Shown here one piece after another: positions 1-9,472 of a stretch of 64,000 bases of DNA. The stretch lies in contig NZ_BAFR01000206.1 in NCBI RefSeq assembly GCF_000308435.1, positions 50,807-114,806 of the forward strand, given 5' to 3'. The translations under genes and the position numbers were made by a program. Origin of the DNA: Nocardia araoensis NBRC 100135. Its GTDB lineage: Bacteria; Actinomycetota; Actinomycetes; Mycobacteriales; Mycobacteriaceae. The notes below the pieces were generated by a model. That model was not told the DNA's origin and did not search any database. It worked only from the letters and a program-made list of their open reading frames with translations. Within the stretch, counting starts at the first letter, position 1. The number at the start of each line of letters is the position of its first letter.

Positions 1-216
1 TCGGGCACTATCTCCGGCCCCGAAACCGACCAGCGCGGTTCGTTCATCGAGCTGTCCTGGGGCGGCAGCAGGCCGGTCCTGGTCAACGGGCGGGAACGCA
101 CGTTCCTGGAGGACGGCGACGCGGTGACCATCATGGCGTCGGCCCCCGGTCCGCATCCGGCACGCATCGGGCTGGGCGAGGTCACCGGACGCATCCGCCC
201 CGCCCGCGTGCGCTGA
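1..216 (+). CDS. fahA: Fumarylacetoacetase, C-terminal end (5' cut by window)
   Basis: Only the last 71 codons are in the window; the frame is open from base 1 and stops at TGA 214-216. The visible part resembles the C-terminal barrel of fumarylacetoacetase: a GTISGP start, then FIELSWGG, LEDGDAVTI and RIGLGEVTGRI. In this family these belong to the beta-strands that close the metal site binding fumarylacetoacetate. The enzyme cleaves fumarylacetoacetate to fumarate and acetoacetate, the last step of tyrosine and phenylalanine breakdown. The catalytic residues lie upstream, outside the window, so activity cannot be judged here. Confidence 0.8.
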   Translation, partial: SGTISGPETDQRGSFIELSWGGSRPVLVNGRERTFLEDGDAVTIMASAPGPHPARIGLGEVTGRIRPARVR

Positions 217-350
217 AACCGGTTCGGCCAACGCTCGCTGACGCGGTCGCCGGTGAGCTCGCCACCTCGTGGCAACCTGCTGGTGCTTGACCTCCCCGGC
301 ATCGGGGTAAGCCCTCGCTACAGCCCCCGACGCGGACAAGGAGCGAGGTC

Positions 351-797
351 ATGACCGACCGCCCGGCCGCTCGTCACCGCAGGCCCGACGGCGTCGCCGA
401 CAGCACCGTCGCCGCCACCGGCAAACTCTCGGAAGCACTGGAGATAGTCGAACGCGCCCGCGGCCACCTGTACGCCTTCCACCAGCTGACCGGAGGAGCC
501 GATCTGGCGCTCGACATAGCGGTGGAGCTGTTCCGCGCGGCAGGTCACGCGCACATCGCCGACCGGATCGCAGCCGAATTGATCGGCCGGAACGTGCTGG
601 CCGGACGCTGGACATTCCAGATCGTCGAGGAATACGACGACGGCTACTACAACCTGTTCCGCGATATCGAGCGTGCCGCCCGCGACGAACTACTCGGCGG
701 CCGCCGCCACATCTACGAGGCCGAGATGAAAGAAGCTCGCCGCACCCACGGCGCGCCGGGACATTCCGCCACGCCGGAAACAGTGGAGGACGCCTGA
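351..797 (+). CDS. Conserved hypothetical actinobacterial protein
   Basis: 148 residues, no signal peptide or membrane segment. ATG 351 has a strong AGGAG at 338-342. The first 25 residues are Arg/Ala-rich and probably disordered; residues 25-135 look helical and acidic (LSEALEIVERARGHLYAFHQ, then WTFQIVEEYDDGYY), suggesting a small soluble helical bundle. I do not recognise a functional family. It lies 134 nt after fahA and 163 nt before the thiC riboswitch aptamer, so it is probably its own transcript. Codon use matches the neighbours. Confidence 0.6.
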   Translation: MTDRPAARHRRPDGVADSTVAATGKLSEALEIVERARGHLYAFHQLTGGADLALDIAVELFRAAGHAHIADRIAAELIGRNVLAGRWTFQIVEEYDDGYYNLFRDIERAARDELLGGRRHIYEAEMKEARRTHGAPGHSATPETVEDA

Positions 798-974
798 TCG
801 CGCCCGTCCTTCCGGCGGAGTCGCCGCCCGGTGCGCATCCGACGCTGTCCGCGCTGGGCATGGTGGACACCTTCCAGCGCTGACGCCGCTGCCTGCGAGT
901 TCGCCCGATCCCGCCGAATCGCCGAGCAGGCGACCGGGCGGTCCGGGTATGGTCGGGCGGGAAAATTTCACAGA

Positions 975-1075
975 CCAACGGGGGCTCGCACCAGCGGGCT
1001 GAGAGGACGGCTAGCCGAGAGGCGTCAGGGCCGTCGACCGTATGAACCTGACCGGGTAATGCCGGCGTAGGGAGG
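975..1075 (+). promoter_or_regulatory. TPP riboswitch (THI element) upstream of thiC
   Basis: The conserved thi-box landmarks are present in order: GGGCTGAGA with CTGAGA at 999-1004, and the second half ACCTGACCGGGTAATGCCGG starting at 1046, followed by CGTAGGGA. The aptamer ends directly on the AGGAGG that serves as the thiC ribosome binding site (1070-1075). Thiamine pyrophosphate binding would therefore be expected to hide the binding site and block thiC translation. Confidence 0.95.
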
Positions 1076-1079
1076 AAAC

Positions 1080-2732
<1,653 letters not shown>

Positions 2733-2744
2733 TCACCGCCCGCT

Positions 2745-2773
2745 GCCCGCCGCATCCCGACGATGCGGCGGGC
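2745..2773 (+). terminator. Terminator hairpin after thiC
   Basis: A perfect 11-bp stem, GCCCGCCGCAT (2745-2755) with ATGCGGCGGGC (2763-2773), closes a 7-nt loop 12 nt after the thiC stop. There is no U tract, which is common for actinobacterial terminators. Confidence 0.75.
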
Positions 2774-3044
2774 GCTGGGACGGTACTGACGCCGGTTCAT
2801 CGCAGGGGTTCCCGTGGCGGCCGCACTGTGCTGATCCCCCACCGAATCAGTCGATCGGAAGCCGGCAGTCGAGCCCGCCGCTGTGGCCGTGCACGGGGCC
2901 GAGGACAAAGGGGGGTCGAAGATGCGTAGTAGGTCGAATGCTCTGGCGCAGTGCTGGATTGATGTCGGAGTGGGAGAACCGCGGTGACGGCGGACATTCC
3001 GTACTGTTTGCAGTGCTGCTGGCGCACATGAGGTAGGTGGATGT
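2774..3044. other. Intergenic region upstream of the nitroreductase-like gene
   Basis: After the thiC terminator I see no credible gene here. The last part (about 2920-3044) is less GC-rich and probably holds the promoter of the next gene, whose ribosome binding site AGGTAGG sits just before ATG 3045. I found no convincing -35/-10 pair or dyad. Confidence 0.4.
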
Positions 3045-3530
3045 ATGGACAGCGTGCGGGATCTGCTTTTTGCGGCGAAACGCCGGATGTATCGGGGCAA
3101 CCGGCCGGGTACGTTCGCCCGGGCGCTGAACCGGGCGTCGGAGTGGATGTATTCGGCGGGTGTGCTGTCCCCTGGCTACGCCATGACTCTCGAAGTGGCC
3201 GGTCGGCGCACCGGGCGTCCGGTGACGCTGCCGATAGTGGTCGCCGAGTACGAGGGTCGGCGTTACCTGGTGTCTATGCTGGGCCGGGACGCGGGGTGGG
3301 TGCGCAACGTCTCCGCGGCTCAGGGCCGGGCGTTCCTGCACCGGCGCGGCCGCGAAGCGGTACGGCTCACCGAGGTGGAGGTGGGGGAACGGGCGCCGAT
3401 CCTGCGCCGCTACCTCGCCGTCGCTCCCGGTGCCCGCCCGCACTTTCCGATCGACCGCACCGCCTCCCTCGACGAGTTCGCGCGGATCGCCGACCAATAC
3501 CCGGTCTTCCGGGTAGAACCCGCAGGCTAG
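3045..3530 (+). CDS. F420-dependent nitroreductase-like protein (DUF385/Ddn family)
   Basis: 161 residues with the split-beta-barrel signature of the deazaflavin-dependent nitroreductase family: LEVAGRRTGRPVTLPIVV at about 49-66, then RRYLVSMLG and WVRNVSAA. These proteins bind coenzyme F420 and reduce nitroaromatics, quinones or unsaturated ketones; the substrate cannot be predicted. The N-terminus is basic (AAKRRMYRGNRP), as often seen in membrane-associated Ddn relatives. An fgd1 gene at 52.8 kb would supply reduced F420. ATG 3045 has AGGTAGG upstream. It is not in an operon. Confidence 0.8.
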   Translation: MDSVRDLLFAAKRRMYRGNRPGTFARALNRASEWMYSAGVLSPGYAMTLEVAGRRTGRPVTLPIVVAEYEGRRYLVSMLGRDAGWVRNVSAAQGRAFLHRRGREAVRLTEVEVGERAPILRRYLAVAPGARPHFPIDRTASLDEFARIADQYPVFRVEPAG

Positions 3531-3624
3531 CTCGCGCAGGCAACCGCGCCCGGAGGCGGGCCGCACCGCCTGAGGTCGATCGCAGGTGCCGCTCACCGCA
3601 TGAGCGCGTCCGATCTTCGAGTGC

Positions 3625-4032
3625 TCAATAGGACTGGAGTTCGATCAGCGTGCCCTCCGGGTCACGCAGGTGGGCGGTGCGCAGCCCGGGGCCCCACTGC
3701 GGGCGATCGGCTGGGCCCGCGACAACGGTAGCGCCGTGCTCGGCGCACAGCTGCGCGCCCGCGTCGACGTCGCGCACCCGGCAGACGAACATGATCGCGT
3801 CCTGGGACGGCGCTGCGTGCTCCGGCAGCGCTGTCGTGCCCACGACCTCCGCCATGGCGGTGCGATCGAAGAGCACCAGTGCGCCTTGGTCTCCGACGTC
3901 CCAGTTCGCGTATGGGCCTGCGGGAGTTCCCTTGATCAAAGTCGCCCCGATCAGCTCGGGTAACACCGCCGCGTAGAACTCGAAGCAGTCGGCGAAGCGG
4001 GTGACCAGGAGTCTCGGATGCAGCGCGTCCAC
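3625..4032 (-). CDS. VOC (glyoxalase/dioxygenase fold) family protein
   Basis: About 135 residues of one VOC module pair: the strand LLVTRFADCFEFYAAVLPEL at the start and LRTAHLRDPEGTLIELQSY at the end, where the final Glu is a usual metal ligand. Members include glyoxalases, dioxygenases and drug-binding proteins; no substrate is evident. I chose the GTG at 4032 because GGAGG lies 5 nt upstream; the open frame also allows TTG at 4044, which would put that GGAGG inside the gene. It is divergent from the MarR gene at 4090 and shares its operator region, so it is probably the MarR target. Confidence 0.8.
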   Translation of the reverse strand: MDALHPRLLVTRFADCFEFYAAVLPELIGATLIKGTPAGPYANWDVGDQGALVLFDRTAMAEVVGTTALPEHAAPSQDAIMFVCRVRDVDAGAQLCAEHGATVVAGPADRPQWGPGLRTAHLRDPEGTLIELQSY

Positions 4033-4047
4033 AGCGGCCTCCAATTA

Positions 4048-4084
4048 GTTGGTTCCAACCTATTGTAGGTGTAGCCCTACAATA
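4048..4084. promoter_or_regulatory. Two dyads and a -10 box between the VOC and MarR genes
   Basis: Site 1 is GTTGG-TT-CCAAC (4048-4059). Site 2 is a perfect 9-bp inverted repeat, TATTGTAGG (4061-4069) and CCTACAATA (4076-4084), with a 6-nt spacer. The right arm contains TACAAT (4078-4083), a good -10 box whose spacing to ATG 4090 (6 nt) predicts a leaderless MarR mRNA. A MarR dimer on site 2 would cover this -10. Confidence 0.7.
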
Positions 4085-4089
4085 AGCCC

Positions 4090-4551
4090 ATGGATACCGG
4101 ACGCGCACTCCCACCGAGCCTGCTCGGCCTGGACATCTACCTACTGTCGCGGGTCGGCAAGGCGGCGCGCACCGGATTCACCGACCGCCTCGCCGCCCGG
4201 GGCCTGCGCCTGTGGCACATGGCGATCCTCGCCGCGCTCGCCGACTTCGGCCCGCATGCTCAGCGCGACTTGGCCGAGCGCCTGAGCATCCACCCCAGTG
4301 ACGTGGCCAAGGTCGTCGACGAACTCGAAGCCGCCGGTCAGGTGGAACGTGCGCGAGACGAGCGCGATCGTCGCCGCATCACCGTGCGCCTCACCAGGGC
4401 GGGCCGTACCGCGTTGCGTTCCCTCGCTCGCGAAGCCGGTCAGGTCGGCGACGAGATCCTCGCCCCGCTCGACCCGGCGGAGCGAGAGCAGCTGCATGCG
4501 ATGCTCGAACGCCTCTTCGCGCATGCGTACCCGGAGTCCCGCACCGAGTGA
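4090..4551 (+). CDS. MarR family transcriptional regulator
   Basis: 153 residues, typical MarR length. The winged helix occupies about 50-120: HAQRDLAERLSIHPSDVAKVVDEL is the helix-turn-helix and ARDERDRRRITVRLT the wing with its conserved DxRxxR pattern. Flanking helices form the dimer interface. It is divergent from the VOC gene, with 57 bp between start codons that contain two dyads. The inferred model is autoregulation plus repression of the VOC protein, relieved by a small phenolic or hydrophobic ligand as is common for the family. The ligand is unknown. Confidence 0.88.
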   Translation: MDTGRALPPSLLGLDIYLLSRVGKAARTGFTDRLAARGLRLWHMAILAALADFGPHAQRDLAERLSIHPSDVAKVVDELEAAGQVERARDERDRRRITVRLTRAGRTALRSLAREAGQVGDEILAPLDPAEREQLHAMLERLFAHAYPESRTE

Positions 4552-4753
4552 TCGCCTCCGCGCGAGACCATCCGGGCGAGGCGAGCAAATCCGATCACCC
4601 CGCCCTCGTCGCAATGCGAGTCGCACGCGTGGGGCCAGGGCGGTGCCGCGCAGCAGCGCCGGCGCGGGAACACCCGGTTCGGCGTGGCCCGGGGTCGTCA
4701 CTGGCCGCACCACAGCTCGGACGCCGCTCACTGCCGATGCGCCGATAAGACGG

Positions 4754-5311
4754 TCAGCGCACGGTCTGTTCGATCAAGCGGCGGGCCGCGCGATCGGTGC
4801 GCTCGACCTCGCCGGTGATCAGCCGATCCTGCAAGATGCCGCGCAGGCCGGAAATCAGCAGCGTGGCGACGATTTCCGGGTCATCGACGGAATCGAGGCC
4901 GCGCAGTCCGTCGGCCAGCGCCGATACGAAGACGGCGATGGCCGAGTTGGCGTAATCGGCATACGGACTGCGTGGGGCACAGGCCGCGCCGAGCACTTGG
5001 AGCATCACCCGGACGCTCGTGCGGCTGTCGCCCGCGGCGTTGGCGGTCCAGAAGTCCCACAGCCGCTCGCGCAGGTCCGAAGCGTCGCCGATGTCGGCGA
5101 ATACGGCCTCGATGTCGGGGCGCTGCGTCGCCAGCGCCTGGACCAGCAGCTCCTCCTTGGTCGTGAAGTAGTAGATCAGCATGCGCGAGCTGGTGCCCAG
5201 CTCGGCGGCCAGCGGGCGCAGCGACAGGTCCGCGAGGCCGTAATCGGCGATGTAGCGCACGACGGCGGCGAGCAGTTCGGCGCGTTTGGCGTGGTCGAGG
5301 GGGCGGGCCAT
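4754..5311 (-). CDS. TetR family transcriptional regulator
   Basis: 185 residues. The N-terminal helix-turn-helix is at about 8-55 (AKRAELLAAVVRYIADYG, then SLRPLAAELGTSSRMLIYYF), followed by a helical ligand domain. I chose the ATG at 5311; an upstream ATG at 5344 would make the gene run through its own operator. It is divergent from the ketosynthase gene, and two matching 18-bp sites lie between and across the two start regions. It probably represses both genes and responds to a lipid-type ligand, but that is inference from position. Confidence 0.85.
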   Translation of the reverse strand: MARPLDHAKRAELLAAVVRYIADYGLADLSLRPLAAELGTSSRMLIYYFTTKEELLVQALATQRPDIEAVFADIGDASDLRERLWDFWTANAAGDSRTSVRVMLQVLGAACAPRSPYADYANSAIAVFVSALADGLRGLDSVDDPEIVATLLISGLRGILQDRLITGEVERTDRAARRLIEQTVR

Positions 5312-5318
5312 GAGTTGA

Positions 5319-5372
5319 CTGTAGCGATCGGTACAGGTATTCATGACATCGTGACTGTAACAATCGCTTCAG
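5319..5372. promoter_or_regulatory. Paired 18-bp TetR operators
   Basis: Site A is CTGTAGCGATCGGTACAG (5319-5336). Site B, read on the minus strand, is CTGAAGCGATTGTTACAG (5355-5372). They agree at 14 of 18 positions and lie 36 bp centre to centre, so two dimers would sit on nearby helical faces. Site A blocks the TetR start; site B lies at or just inside the 5' end of the ketosynthase gene. Confidence 0.7.
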
Positions 5373-6595
5373 AAACTCGGGATTCGGTCGTGGTCACCGG
5401 ATACGCGGCGACCACGTCGCTGGCCGATGACATGGACACGACCTGGTCCGAATTGCTGGCGGGGCACAGCGGGATCGGCGCGCTCGAGGACGATTTCGTG
5501 GCCGAGTACGACTTGCCGGTCCGCATCGGCGGCAAGTTGCGGTCACAACCCGGCGCGGAACTGAGCCGGGTCGAACAGCGCAGGCATTCCTACGTCGAGC
5601 AGATGGCACTGGTGCTCGGCCGCCGGGTCTGGCGCGCGGCGGGCGCGCCGGAGGTTGACGGCGACCGCTTGGCGGTGGCCATCGGCACCGGGCTCGGCGG
5701 GGGCGATGCGCTGATCTCCGCGGTCGACGCGATGCGCGCGGGCGGCTACCGCAAGGTGTCGCCGATGTCGGTGCCGATGGTGATGCCGAACGGTCCGGCC
5801 GCCACCGTCGGGCTCGAGATAGGTGCCAGAGCAGGGGTTTTCGCGCCGGTCTCGGCGTGCTCGTCGGGTTCGGAGGCGATCGCGCACGCCTGGCGGCTGA
5901 TCACCACCGGCGAGGCGGACGTGGTGGTGGCGGGCGGGGTCGAAGGACACATCGACGCCGTGCCCATCGCGAGCTTCGCCATGATGCGCGCCATGAGCAC
6001 CCGCAACGACGAACCCGAACGCGCGTCCCGCCCGTTCGACCGGGACCGCGACGGGTTCGTCTTCGGCGAGGCCGGCGCGCTGCTGGTGCTCGAGTCCGAG
6101 CGGCACGCACGTGCGCGCGGCGCGACCGTGCACGGGCGGGTACTCGGCGCGGGCATCACTTCCGACGCCTATCACATCGTCGCCTCCGAACCGGAGGGGC
6201 TCGGCGCGGCCCGCGCGATGCGCAAGGCCATCGACACCGCGGGACTGCGCGCTTCGGACATCCAGCATGTGAACGCCCACGCCACGTCGACCTCCATCGG
6301 CGACGCCTCGGAGGCCAACGCGATCACCTCCGTCGTACCCGACGCCTCGGTCTACGCTCCGAAATCCGCGCTCGGTCACTCGATCGGGGCGGTCGGCGCG
6401 TTGGAATCGCTGATCACCATGCTCACCCTGCGGGATCAGGTCGTCCCGCCCACGCTGAACCTCGACAACCCCGATCCGGAGATCGATCTGGACATCGTCG
6501 CGGGAACGCCGCGCACTCAGCGCATCGATTACGCGCTGAACAACTCGTTCGGGTTCGGCGGTCACAACGTCGCGCTCGCGTTCGGCCGGGTCTGA
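5351..6595 (+). CDS. KasA/KasB-type beta-ketoacyl-ACP synthase
   Basis: 414 residues. It extends acyl-AcpM chains with malonyl units by Claisen condensation, as in the FAS-II system for meromycolate. Catalytic residues are visible: Cys170 in VSACSSGSEA, His310 in VNAHATST, and Lys338/His343 in KSALGHS. FSMM/FAMMRAMSTRNDEPERASRP-type text and the end NNSFGFGGHNVALAFGR are characteristic of mycobacterial KasA/KasB rather than E. coli FabF. Unlike KasA, which reads NAHGTATP, this protein has NAHATSTS. It stands alone, away from a FAS-II operon, next to its own TetR gene. The start is uncertain: GTG 5351 or GTG 5390, neither with a ribosome binding site. Confidence 0.9.
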   Translation: MTVTIASETRDSVVVTGYAATTSLADDMDTTWSELLAGHSGIGALEDDFVAEYDLPVRIGGKLRSQPGAELSRVEQRRHSYVEQMALVLGRRVWRAAGAPEVDGDRLAVAIGTGLGGGDALISAVDAMRAGGYRKVSPMSVPMVMPNGPAATVGLEIGARAGVFAPVSACSSGSEAIAHAWRLITTGEADVVVAGGVEGHIDAVPIASFAMMRAMSTRNDEPERASRPFDRDRDGFVFGEAGALLVLESERHARARGATVHGRVLGAGITSDAYHIVASEPEGLGAARAMRKAIDTAGLRASDIQHVNAHATSTSIGDASEANAITSVVPDASVYAPKSALGHSIGAVGALESLITMLTLRDQVVPPTLNLDNPDPEIDLDIVAGTPRTQRIDYALNNSFGFGGHNVALAFGRV

Positions 6596-6668
6596 GGACA
6601 AGTCCCGTTATGGTGCGGGTTACCGTCGTTGTACAACCGACCGATCGGCCCGAAGGACGGACAGCGAC

Positions 6669-6752
6669 GTGAGCGAGCGCCAGCGAACGAACCGAGGACA
6701 CGGCACAAGGCCGCGGACCGGGAAGCCGAGCGCCGGAGCAGCGCAGTCATGA
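6669..6752 (+). CDS. Possible short upstream ORF overlapping the thioesterase start
   Basis: A 27-codon frame starts at GTG 6669 and ends at TGA 6750-6752, overlapping the thioesterase ATG (6749) as ATGA. Its start reads GTGAGCGAGCGCCAGCGAAC, an internally repetitive GAGCGA-type sequence. The peptide (VSERQRTNR start) is basic and disordered. It may be a leader that couples translation, or only chance. There is no ribosome binding site that I would trust. Confidence 0.3.
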   Translation: MSERQRTNRGHGTRPRTGKPSAGAAQS

Positions 6753-7543
6753 GTGACGCCTTCTACCTCCCCGATCCCGATCGGCCGGACCGATTCGTCT
6801 CCACCGAGCTCACCCGCGGCCCTTGGTCGCCGGACGCCCAGCACGCGGGCCCGCCCTCGGCGCTGCTCGGCCACGTGATCGAGCGGTGCGAGCCGCGGCC
6901 GGGGTTCCAGGTCGGCCGGGTCGCGGTCGAGATCCTCGGCCCGGTGCCGCTGGAACCGCTCACCGCCCGGGCGCGCGTCGCACGTCCCGGCCGCAGCGTC
7001 GAACTCATCGAAGCGACGCTGTCCACCGAGCGCGGGCCGGTGATGCGGGCGAATGCCTGGCGATTCAAGCTGGCCGAGCCGGAATTGCCACTGCCGAACC
7101 ACTTCTTGCCGACCGGCACCCGCCCTGGCCCGGAGCAGGCGGACGCGCCCGAGCCGTTCCCGTCCACCCAGCCGATCGGCTTCCACACCGCCATCGATTA
7201 CCGCTTCGTCAGCGGATCCTTTGCCGAGCCCGGCCCGGCGATCTGCTGGATCAGGATCAAGCACCCGATCGTCGCCGGAACCGATCCGAGCCCGCTGGAG
7301 CGCACCCTCGCGGCCGCGGATTCCGGCAACGGCGTCAGCGCGGTCCTGGACTGGTCGAAGTACCTGTTCATCAACACCGACCTGACGGTCACCCTGCACC
7401 GCCAGCCCGCGGGCGAATGGGTCTGCCTCGACGCCGTCACCTACCCCCAACCCCATGGCATAGGTATGGCGGAATCAGCGCTCTACGACGAAAAGGGCCC
7501 CTTGGGCCGCAGCACGCAAACCCTCTTCCTCGGCACCCGATAA
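6749..7543 (+). CDS. Acyl-CoA thioesterase family protein (double hot-dog)
   Basis: 264 residues, matching the length of TesB-like thioesterase-family proteins common in actinobacteria. The first hot-dog half includes WSPDAQHAGPPSALLGHVIE (about 27-46), a helix-loop typical of these proteins, and VAVEILGPVPLEPL. The second half carries CLDAVTYPQPHGIGMAESAL and ends with STQTLFLG. Such enzymes hydrolyse acyl-CoA esters; chain preference cannot be read here. It lies 153 nt after the ketosynthase on the same strand, so a lipid-related role fits. The ATG overlaps the stop of a possible 27-codon leader. Confidence 0.75.
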   Translation: MSDAFYLPDPDRPDRFVSTELTRGPWSPDAQHAGPPSALLGHVIERCEPRPGFQVGRVAVEILGPVPLEPLTARARVARPGRSVELIEATLSTERGPVMRANAWRFKLAEPELPLPNHFLPTGTRPGPEQADAPEPFPSTQPIGFHTAIDYRFVSGSFAEPGPAICWIRIKHPIVAGTDPSPLERTLAAADSGNGVSAVLDWSKYLFINTDLTVTLHRQPAGEWVCLDAVTYPQPHGIGMAESALYDEKGPLGRSTQTLFLGTR

Positions 7544-7580
7544 CCGAGGCAGACCCACTCGGCGTTCGTCACCGACGCGT

Positions 7581-7613
7581 TCACGGACGGGTCTGGATCT
7601 GCTGGATTGCCCA
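7581..7613 (-). pseudogene. Possible remnant of a VOC gene 3' end
   Basis: On the minus strand this reads WAIQQIQTRP then stop, close to the end of the VOC protein at 12407 (WGVQQISTRP then stop). At DNA level 7581-7606 and 12407-12432 agree at 23 of 26 bases in direct orientation. Upstream of the Trp the reading frame shows no VOC similarity. It may mark one edge of the accessory patch 7.6-12.4 kb, or be chance. Confidence 0.35.
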
Positions 7614-7669
7614 ATCTTGTGGTTGTAGCTTCGACGCGACTGACAGCCGTCAGGGCGAGAGGTCGGCAG

Positions 7670-8896
7670 CTACACGAGTACGCCGACGCGGCGGCTCAGG
7701 TTCCGCACGTCGCGGCTCATCCCCGTCGGCGGGTGCTGCACCAGGTCGTGGATCATCTCCCGCGCGAACCCGTTGTATCGAATGGTCTCCGGCGCTGTCT
7801 GCTCCGACCTCTCCAGCATCGCGAACACCGCTGCGGACTCCCGCCGCTGCGCATGTGCCCGTGCGACCTCGATGTAGTGGCGGCTACGGCGCGGCACCGA
7901 CACGATCGTCTCCGCATCCACATTCCCCGCCGCACGAAGAGCCTCTGCCGAACGCCGCAGCTCCACACCGAGCGTCGTCGCATGGGCCGTCATCACGGGC
8001 ATGGAAAACGATGACTGCACATGCCGATACTCTCGACCCAGATTGCGGGCCATCGCGTCGGCCGACTCCCAATGCGCCCACGCCTCCCCATAGCGGCCGC
8101 GGCGACCGTGCACATACGCGGCTTCGGCTTCGAGAGCACCTGCGATCCCCCGCCAATCATCCGGTGTCTCATCCCTGCTCAGATAGGGCTCCAACTGGCC
8201 CAGCGCATCGCGGATCAGGTCGAGCGCTTCCTCCCAGCGGCCGGAGTCCCGCAGCGCCTGCGCCATCGCCCATGTGCTGCACGCGATCACATACGGATCA
8301 TCGGCTTCGAAGCCCTCGTTCATGGCACGGTCGGCGACCAGCCAGACCAGTTCGGGCGCAGGCTGATAAGCGACGAAGAAGTCCGCGAGCTGATACACAC
8401 CTGCGAGCACACGACGCGCTTCTCTACGACCCGCCCCTGGAATGCGCGCCGCCTGCTGCGCGTCGCGGATAAGGCCGGGCAGCAGCGCCCCCAACTGGGT
8501 GCGGTGGTCGGGGCTACTGTGGCGAATCTTCCACGCCTGAGCCAATCGGATCGCCAGGTGCTCGACGCTGGCCGGGCGTGGGCTCGATGTCATCCGGTAG
8601 TCGGTGAGTGCGCGACGCACCTCGGCGAGCGCTTCATGTTGCGCACCGGCGAAGACCGCCACCGACACCGCATGTCCGTTGCCGGTCAACTCGGCTAGGT
8701 CCTTCACCTCGAGAGCTTGCGCGATTCGCAGCAACATCGGCAGCTTCGGAGGTTGAAGGCGACCTGCCTCAACAGCTTTGATCCACTCCGCCGACCGGCC
8801 GACAAGTCCGGCCAGGACAGGCCGCGACATGCCCGCACGCTCCCGCAGGGCCTTGATCCGCTTACCGACAGGTGCTTCATCCCAGGGGTCCTGCAT
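7670..8896 (-). CDS. XRE-type helix-turn-helix regulator with TPR-like C-terminal domain
   Basis: 408 residues. The XRE domain is at about 10-70: VGKRIKALRERAGMSRPVLAGL, GRSAEWIKAVEAGR, then MLLRIAQALEV. The remaining 330 residues are helical repeats of TPR character (WEEALDLIRDALGQLEPYL, AYVHGRRGRYGEAWAHWESA, then YIEVARAHAQRRES), the architecture of actinobacterial regulators related to bacterial peptide-sensing proteins. ATG 8896 has AGGAGGG upstream. It is divergent from the small membrane-protein gene at 9129 and may control it. A dyad lies between them. No ligand can be predicted. Confidence 0.82.
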   Translation of the reverse strand: MQDPWDEAPVGKRIKALRERAGMSRPVLAGLVGRSAEWIKAVEAGRLQPPKLPMLLRIAQALEVKDLAELTGNGHAVSVAVFAGAQHEALAEVRRALTDYRMTSSPRPASVEHLAIRLAQAWKIRHSSPDHRTQLGALLPGLIRDAQQAARIPGAGRREARRVLAGVYQLADFFVAYQPAPELVWLVADRAMNEGFEADDPYVIACSTWAMAQALRDSGRWEEALDLIRDALGQLEPYLSRDETPDDWRGIAGALEAEAAYVHGRRGRYGEAWAHWESADAMARNLGREYRHVQSSFSMPVMTAHATTLGVELRRSAEALRAAGNVDAETIVSVPRRSRHYIEVARAHAQRRESAAVFAMLERSEQTAPETIRYNGFAREMIHDLVQHPPTGMSRDVRNLSRRVGVLV

Positions 8897-8957
8897 GGCG
8901 CCCTCCTACGCGACGTGCCCGTGTGAGTAAAGAGTATCGGACCAAATGCGAACGGAT

Positions 8958-8972
8958 GGTACGAAATGTACC
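8958..8972. promoter_or_regulatory. Candidate operator GGTAC-n5-GTACC
   Basis: A perfect 5-bp inverted repeat, GGTACGAAATGTACC, lies in the 232-bp divergent region between the XRE gene and the small membrane-protein gene. It is the clearest dyad there and a plausible XRE binding site. Confidence 0.4.
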
Positions 8973-9128
8973 CGGCCCCGCCTGGCGCATCCCTACCGTA
9001 AGTCGCAGCACTCGATATCGGGTCCACGACCACGACACCGGACTCCAGGTCGTAAACGGTTCAACCGAAAGCCACCCGCATTGAGTGCCTATTCGATTCG
9101 ACAGAACAAACGCGCAAGGGGGTATCAG

Positions 9129-9398
9129 ATGTCCGCGGATATTTCAGCGGTTTTGATTATGGTTGCCGCCGTCGTGGGCGGATTCATTCTCTTGTTTTGG
9201 GTGCTGCCATGGATGATCGACCATCGGCCCCAGGAGCCCGATCACGCCGCACCATCCATTCCCTACCCTGTGGATGAAGCCCACTTGGTCATGCAAGACC
9301 ACCTCGACTGCGACGCCACCTCATGCGAGGCGCGGGCGCACGCCGTTCGCGTACTGCGTGAGGCGGGGCGCATGGTGCCCGCGAGGGACGACCGATGA
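9129..9398 (+). CDS. Small single-pass membrane protein, copy 1
   Basis: 89 residues. One membrane segment is at about 7-28 (ISAVLIMVAAVVGGFILLFW), followed by a hydrophilic C-terminal tail containing a DHLDCDATSCEAR stretch with two Cys, and ending GRMVPARDDR. I do not recognise a family. ATG 9129 has a G-rich AAGGGGG upstream. A nearly identical 5'-truncated copy lies at 10616. The stop overlaps the next short frame as ATGA. The tail, if cytoplasmic, could be a docking or redox-sensitive segment, but nothing proves it. Confidence 0.6.
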   Translation: MSADISAVLIMVAAVVGGFILLFWVLPWMIDHRPQEPDHAAPSIPYPVDEAHLVMQDHLDCDATSCEARAHAVRVLREAGRMVPARDDR

Positions 9399-9472
9399 TT
9401 GCCCGGCGGGTTACCTGGGGAGCGGATCTACTTGCGGGCGTCTCGAGCACCGCATCGGTGGCGATGACATGA
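9395..9472 (+). CDS. Short coupled ORF after membrane protein copy 1
   Basis: 25 codons from ATG 9395, overlapping the preceding stop by ATGA and overlapping the next ATG (9469) by ATGA again. It starts MIARRVTWG. The DNA is homologous to the short frame at 10858 (MIARVTREQ), but an indel shifts the frame after the first residues, so at least one of the two is degraded. Function unknown. Confidence 0.3.
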   Translation: MIARRVTWGADLLAGVSSTASVAMT

